Shown piece by piece: positions 10,900 to 12,249 of a DNA stretch of 12,249 bases (the stretch's first letter is position 1; each line of letters opens with the position of its first letter). A program made the translations under genes and the position numbers. This DNA comes from Candidatus Saccharimonadales bacterium (GTDB taxonomy: Bacteria; Patescibacteriota; Saccharimonadia; UBA4664; SCTI01), in NCBI GenBank assembly GCA_030150485.1, contig JASLFZ010000060.1:1-12249 (forward strand), read 5' to 3'. Under the pieces are notes generated by a model. It was given only the letters and a program-made list of their open reading frames with translations. It did no database searches and was not told the origin of the DNA.

Positions 10900-12249
10900 A
10901 TGGCCAAAAATCTTGTAATCGTAGAATCCCCCACCAAAGCCAAAACCGTCCAACCATATCTGGGCGGTGATTTTGATGTGATCGCCAGCATGGGGCATGT
11001 TCGTGATCTGCCGAAGAAGGGGATGTCGATTGATATCGAGCACGGTTTTGAGCCAACCTACGAGATTTCACCCGACAAAAAGAAGACGATTGCGGACATG
11101 AAAAAGCGCGTCAAAGCGGCTAGCGAGGTCTGGCTGGCGAGCGACCCCGACCGCGAAGGAGAGGCGATTGCCTGGCACCTGTGCGAGGCGCTGGGGCTGA
11201 AGCCGGAGACCACCAAGCGGATCGTGTTCCACGAGATTACGCGCCCGGGCATTGAGGCGGCGGTGAAGAGCCCGCGGTTTGTCGATAAAAATCTGGTCGA
11301 TGCACAGCAGGCCCGCCGCGTGCTCGACCGGCTGGTGGGCTACGAGCTTTCGCCGGTGCTCTGGAAAAAGGTGCGCCCCGGCCTAAGCGCGGGCCGCGTG
11401 CAGAGTGTGGCGGTGCGGCTGATTGTGGACCGCGAGCGCGAAATCGAGGGTTTTACGGCGGCGGTGACCTTTAAGGTAACGGCTTTGTTTGAGGTAGAGG
11501 GTAGTCCCCTCAAAACCGAGCTGACCGCCCGACTCAAGAGCGAGAAAGAGGTCGAGGATCTGCTCAGCCGCCTGAACGGCACTAGCTTTGCGGTCGAAAG
11601 CCTCGAGGCCAAGCCGGGCAAGCGCACGCCCGCGGCGCCGTTTACCACTTCGACTTTGCAGCAAGAGGCCAGCCGCAAGCTGGGCTTTGGCCCGCGCCAG
11701 ACTATGAGCGTGGCGCAGCGGCTGTATGAGGCCGGTCTTATCAGTTATATGCGTACCGACTCGGTAAACCTTAGTGAGACGGCTCTGGCGGGCGCAGCGG
11801 CCGCTATCACCAAAGCTTATGGCGCCAAGTATGCCAAGCGCCGCACCTATGTGACGAAGTCGGCGGGGGCGCAGGAAGCCCACGAGGCTATTCGGCCGAC
11901 TGAGTTTGGTCGCACCACCGCTACCGGCGACCGCAATCAAGACCGGCTGTATCAGCTGATCTGGCAGCGCGCCATTGCCAGCCAGATGTCGGACGCCCAA
12001 CTGGAGCGCACCGTGGTAACGGTAGCGCCCAAGGGCCAGCCCGAGCGCTTTACGGCCCAAGCCGAAACCATTCAGTTTGATGGCTTTCTTAAGGTGTATC
12101 TCGAAGGCCGCGACGAAGAGGACGAAACCGAGGAGAACCTCTTGCCCCCGCTCAAAGTTGGCCAGGCACTGGCGCTTGAATCTATTACCGCGCGTCAGAC
12201 CTTTAGCCGGGCCAAGGCGCGTTACACCGAGGCTACACTAGTCCGCAAG
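10900..12249 (+). CDS. topA: DNA topoisomerase I (type IA), 3' end cut by the window
   Basis: The 450 visible codons encode the N-terminal part of bacterial topoisomerase I, which relaxes negative supercoils by a Tyr-linked single-strand break. The Toprim domain opens with LVIVESPTKAKT (Glu9) and contains SDPDREGEAIAWH (Asp82, Asp84, Glu86 binding Mg2+). RVQSVAVRLIVDRE (166-179) and the active-site segment ISYMRTDSVNLS follow, with catalytic Tyr283. EAHEAIRPTE (336-345) is also typical of the family. The reading frame is open to the last base, ending in the later core domains, so the C-terminal zinc-ribbon or basic repeats lie outside the window. The ATG at 10900 gives the standard MAKNLVIVESPTKAKT start. 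No Shine-Dalgarno is present, and the mRNA may be leaderless. The gene is divergent from the 132-aa gene. Confidence 0.97.
   Translation, partial: MAKNLVIVESPTKAKTVQPYLGGDFDVIASMGHVRDLPKKGMSIDIEHGFEPTYEISPDKKKTIADMKKRVKAASEVWLASDPDREGEAIAWHLCEALGLKPETTKRIVFHEITRPGIEAAVKSPRFVDKNLVDAQQARRVLDRLVGYELSPVLWKKVRPGLSAGRVQSVAVRLIVDREREIEGFTAAVTFKVTALFEVEGSPLKTELTARLKSEKEVEDLLSRLNGTSFAVESLEAKPGKRTPAAPFTTSTLQQEASRKLGFGPRQTMSVAQRLYEAGLISYMRTDSVNLSETALAGAAAAITKAYGAKYAKRRTYVTKSAGAQEAHEAIRPTEFGRTTATGDRNQDRLYQLIWQRAIASQMSDAQLERTVVTVAPKGQPERFTAQAETIQFDGFLKVYLEGRDEEDETEENLLPPLKVGQALALESITARQTFSRAKARYTEATLVRK

Noticed and set aside
11383..12060. Long minus-strand reading frame (225 codons) inside topA.
   Set aside because: It is a shadow of the conserved topoisomerase frame in GC-rich DNA; the product has no recognisable features.
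1..12249. Possible recoded UGA (as glycine), as in some CPR lineages.
   Set aside because: No internal TGA occurs in the long genes' frames and glycine is encoded by GGN throughout; TGA serves as the stop of the 131-aa gene.
10900..12249. topA might be a truncated pseudogene because it has no stop codon.
   Set aside because: The frame is intact with all catalytic residues and simply runs off the end of the window.

Overview
The window looks like a compact genome segment from a Candidate Phyla Radiation (Patescibacteria) bacterium, most plausibly Saccharibacteria. This is inferred from gene content and protein style: TypA, a DEAD-box helicase with a basic Gly/Arg-rich N-terminus, a G5-DUF3761 surface protein, a DUF2779 nuclease-like protein, a TasA-like/SipW-like pair with an Asn/Ser/Thr-rich tail, and TopA. 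The genes read cleanly in the standard code. None of the long reading frames contains an internal TGA, and TGA is used as a stop once, so a recoded UGA is unlikely. No tRNA, rRNA, CRISPR array or transposase was seen.

Left part (1-3740): a RbsD/FucU-type sugar mutarotase with a clear terminator, then typA behind an extended -10 promoter, then a DEAD-box RNA helicase. The helicase has a near-consensus promoter and a roughly 75-nt leader. That leader can fold in two mutually exclusive ways, one of which hides the start codon, and it also contains a 6-codon upstream ORF.

Middle (3780-6975): a membrane-anchored G5/DUF3761 protein, a convergent AT-richer two-helix membrane protein, and a divergent gene for a large DUF2779 protein (PD-(D/E)XK-like plus RNase H-like modules). 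The last two are transcribed outward from a 32-bp gap, and the promoter spacing implies that both mRNAs are leaderless. Next come two tiny overlooked membrane-protein genes (57 and 45 aa) with their own consensus promoter, good ribosome-binding sites and a double hairpin terminator.

Right part (6975-8920): a secreted TasA/camelysin-like beta protein and an ER/SipW-type (Ser-His) signal peptidase form a two-gene operon. The peptidase carries a third membrane segment plus an extracellular tail whose start resembles, without gaps, the signal peptide and mature N-terminus of its TasA-like neighbour. The enzyme therefore seems fused to a copy of its own substrate's export/assembly region. This is the most interesting feature of the window.

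Far right (8930-12249): three minus-strand genes encode small helix-turn-helix-like proteins. The longest (254 aa) combines a domain like the 131-aa protein with a domain like the 132-aa protein, which suggests a local regulator family. Promoters with strong -35/-10 elements precede two of them. topA starts divergently and runs off the window end.
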